64,000 nucleotides of DNA from Paenibacillus sp. JJ-223 (GTDB lineage Bacteria > Bacillota > Bacilli > Paenibacillales > Paenibacillaceae): positions 1-64,000 of the forward strand of contig NZ_CAKMMP010000001.1 in the NCBI RefSeq assembly GCF_927798175.1. Reading direction: 5' to 3'. Positions within the stretch are counted from its first letter, which is position 1. Each line of letters opens with the position of its first letter. This document shows positions 62,501 through 64,000 of the stretch, piece by piece. Position numbers and translations under genes: made by a program. The notes below the pieces were generated by a model. That model saw nothing but the letters and a program-made list of their open reading frames with translations, made no database searches and was not told the origin of the DNA.

Positions 62501-63265
62501 CTGAAGGACTTGGCCGAGGAACGCTCCGAGGAATGCTTCACGTTCGACGAAATCACGTCGAAACCGAAGACGGTCATTACGTCGCCGGCCTTCAGCGGTT
62601 CGGAAAAAGGCGGCCGCCGCTACTCCCCGTTCACGACGAACGTGGAAAGACTCATCCCGTGGCGGACGCTCACGGGCAGACAGCAATTTTACATCGATCA
62701 TGCGATGCTGCGCGAGTTCGGGGAGACGCTGGCCACGTTCAAGCCGATCCTGAAACATACGCCGTTTCATCCGAACAGCAAACGTCCGGTCGAAGGCGGC
62801 AAAGAAATCGTGCTCAACTATATGACGCCGCATAACAAGTGGTCGATCCACAGCATGTACTACGATGCCCAACCGATGTTGACGTTGTTCCGGGGCGGGC
62901 CCACGATCTGGATGAACCATGAGGATGCTGCAGAAGCCGGCCTCGCCGATAATGACTGGATCGAATGCTTCAACCGCAACGGGGTCGTTGTGGCGCGTGC
63001 CGTCGTCACGCACCGCATTCCGCGCGGGGTAGCCTTCATGTACCATGCCCAGGACCGCCACATCAACGTGCCGGGCACCAAAATATCGCAAACGCGCGGA
63101 GGCACGCACAACAGTCCGACCCGCATTCACGTGAAACCGACGCACATGATCGGCGGTTATGCCCAATTGAGCTATGGATTCAACTATTACGGCCCGACAG
63201 GCAATCAGCGTGACCTGAACGTCATCATCAGAAAACTGCAGGAGGTGGATTGGCTTGAAGATTAA
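59543..63265 (+). CDS. narG: Respiratory nitrate reductase alpha subunit
   Basis: Catalytic molybdoprotein of membrane-bound nitrate reductase, 1240 residues. The N-terminal [11 protein letters not shown] region carries His and Cys ligands of the FS0 cluster. Downstream parts are typical of NarG: [35 protein letters not shown], the [23 protein letters not shown] cofactor segment ([19 protein letters not shown] here) and [26 protein letters not shown]. No Tat signal peptide of the usual processed type is seen, as expected for NarG. The ATG has GGGAGG upstream, 55 bp after moaA. It overlaps narH by 11 bp. Confidence 0.96.
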   Translation: [1240 protein letters not shown]

Positions 63266-64000
63266 AGCACAAGTCAGCATGGTCATGAACCTGGATAAAT
63301 GCATCGGTTGCCACACATGCAGCGTAACGTGCAAAAACACGTGGACGAACCGGCCGGGCGCCGAGTACATGTACTGGAATAACGTCGAAACGAAACCGGG
63401 CATCGGTTATCCGAAGCAATGGGAGGATCAGGAACGTTACAACGGCGGTTGGGAAATGAAAAACGGCAAGCTGGAGCTGAAGTCCGGCGCTCGCGCCAAA
63501 CGGCTGCTCAACATTTTCCACAATCCCGACCAGCCGACCATCGACGATTATTACGAGCCGTGGAACTACGAATACGAGAAGTTGACGAACAGTCCGGAGA
63601 AAAAACATCAGCCCGTCGCGAGACCGAAATCCCAGATTACGGGCAAATACATGGAGCTCGAATGGGGTCCCAACTGGGAAGACGACCTGGCGGGCGCCCA
63701 CGTTACCGGGCTGGAAGATCCGAATATGAAAGGCATTGAAGATTCGATCAAAATGGACTTCGAGCAGGTATTCATGATGTACCTGCCCCGCATCTGCGAG
63801 CACTGCCTGAACCCGGCCTGCGTCTCTTCCTGCCCATCGGGCGCGATGTACAAACGGGAGGAAGACGGCATCGTGCTCGTGGATCAGAATGCCTGCCGGG
63901 CATGGCGTTTCTGCGTCTCCAGCTGTCCGTACAAAAAGGTGTACTTCAACTGGCAAACGAACAAAGCCGAGAAATGCACGCTCTGTTTCCCGCGGATCGA
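63255..64000 (+). CDS. narH: Nitrate reductase beta subunit (3' end cut by window)
   Basis: Iron-sulfur electron-transfer subunit of nitrate reductase; about 248 codons are inside the window. It starts at TTG 63255 with GGAGGTGG 9 nt upstream, within the narG end. Cluster motifs seen: CIGCHTCSVTC near the start; CEHCLNPACVSSCPSGAMYK; and CRAWRFCVSSCPYKK, where Trp takes one Cys position, the normal NarH feature that gives a [3Fe-4S] cluster. The frame is open at the right edge. narJ and narI would be expected next. Confidence 0.95.
   Translation, partial: MKIKAQVSMVMNLDKCIGCHTCSVTCKNTWTNRPGAEYMYWNNVETKPGIGYPKQWEDQERYNGGWEMKNGKLELKSGARAKRLLNIFHNPDQPTIDDYYEPWNYEYEKLTNSPEKKHQPVARPKSQITGKYMELEWGPNWEDDLAGAHVTGLEDPNMKGIEDSIKMDFEQVFMMYLPRICEHCLNPACVSSCPSGAMYKREEDGIVLVDQNACRAWRFCVSSCPYKKVYFNWQTNKAEKCTLCFPRI

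Noticed and set aside
61226..63403. Minus-strand frame of 725 codons opposite narG and the narH start
   Set aside because: narG is unmistakable on the plus strand; the opposite frame is His/Arg-rich without domains.

Overview
The window reads as a chromosomal segment of a Paenibacillus-like, spore-forming, facultatively anaerobic Firmicute. The reasons are strong GGAGG ribosome-binding sites with many TTG/GTG starts, two very large S-layer-homology (SLH) surface proteins, a YheC/YheD-type spore protein, a Bce-type antimicrobial-peptide module, a copper-amine-oxidase-N stalk protein, and a narG/narH cluster controlled by TGTGA-N6-TCACA (Fnr) sites. No rRNA, tRNA, IS element, prophage or CRISPR array was seen.

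Layout. 1-11.6 kb: C-terminal half of a DynA-like dynamin; a heterodimeric ABC exporter; purT with a GNAT acetyltransferase; a secreted CAP protein; an SGNH hydrolase joined to an ABC-2 transporter. 11.6-16.1 kb: parE-parC (topoisomerase IV). 16.3-19 kb: two MarR regulators, the second co-transcribed with a DHA2 drug exporter behind a clear promoter and operator. 19.1-21.2 kb (minus): alkyltransferase-like protein, RluA-type pseudouridine synthase, rRNA-type methyltransferase. 21.3-25.2 kb: a Fur-controlled island (flavodoxin, unknown protein, nitroreductase, HpaB-type monooxygenase, with two Fur boxes) and a DUF1540 peptide. 25.5-29.4 kb: AAA ATPase, two-component system, YceI protein. 29.7-34.1 kb: a 1455-residue cell-surface endo-galactanase. 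34.2-37 kb: DUF6492 protein, YheC/YheD protein, stalk/NPCBM protein. 37.3-38.8 kb: an AT-rich, Agr-like quorum-sensing operon. 39-41.1 kb: SPFH protein with an NAD-kinase-like protein. 41.2-45.7 kb: BceRS-BceAB-like module. 46-54.8 kb: MalT-type LuxR regulator and a 1991-residue RCC1/Ig-like/SLH surface protein. 55-58.2 kb (minus): a six-gene anaerobic accessory operon (three DUF2249 domains in two genes, a His-rich polytopic membrane protein, DUF59, cupin, one unknown). 58.4-64 kb (plus): moaA-narG-narH, with narH cut by the window end.

How it fits together. The nitrate region is the most coherent: two divergent promoters each carry their own Fnr-type site, centred exactly 41.5 bp upstream of the inferred start, so molybdenum-cofactor synthesis, nitrate reductase and the DUF2249/membrane-protein operon should switch on together when oxygen falls. 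The strongest candidate for an undescribed system is the Agr-like operon (37.3-38.8 kb). It has a kinase-less multi-TM protein overlapping an AgrB protease gene, followed by a 40-codon AgrD-like peptide with no cysteine, where Ser26 sits at the usual ring-forming position.
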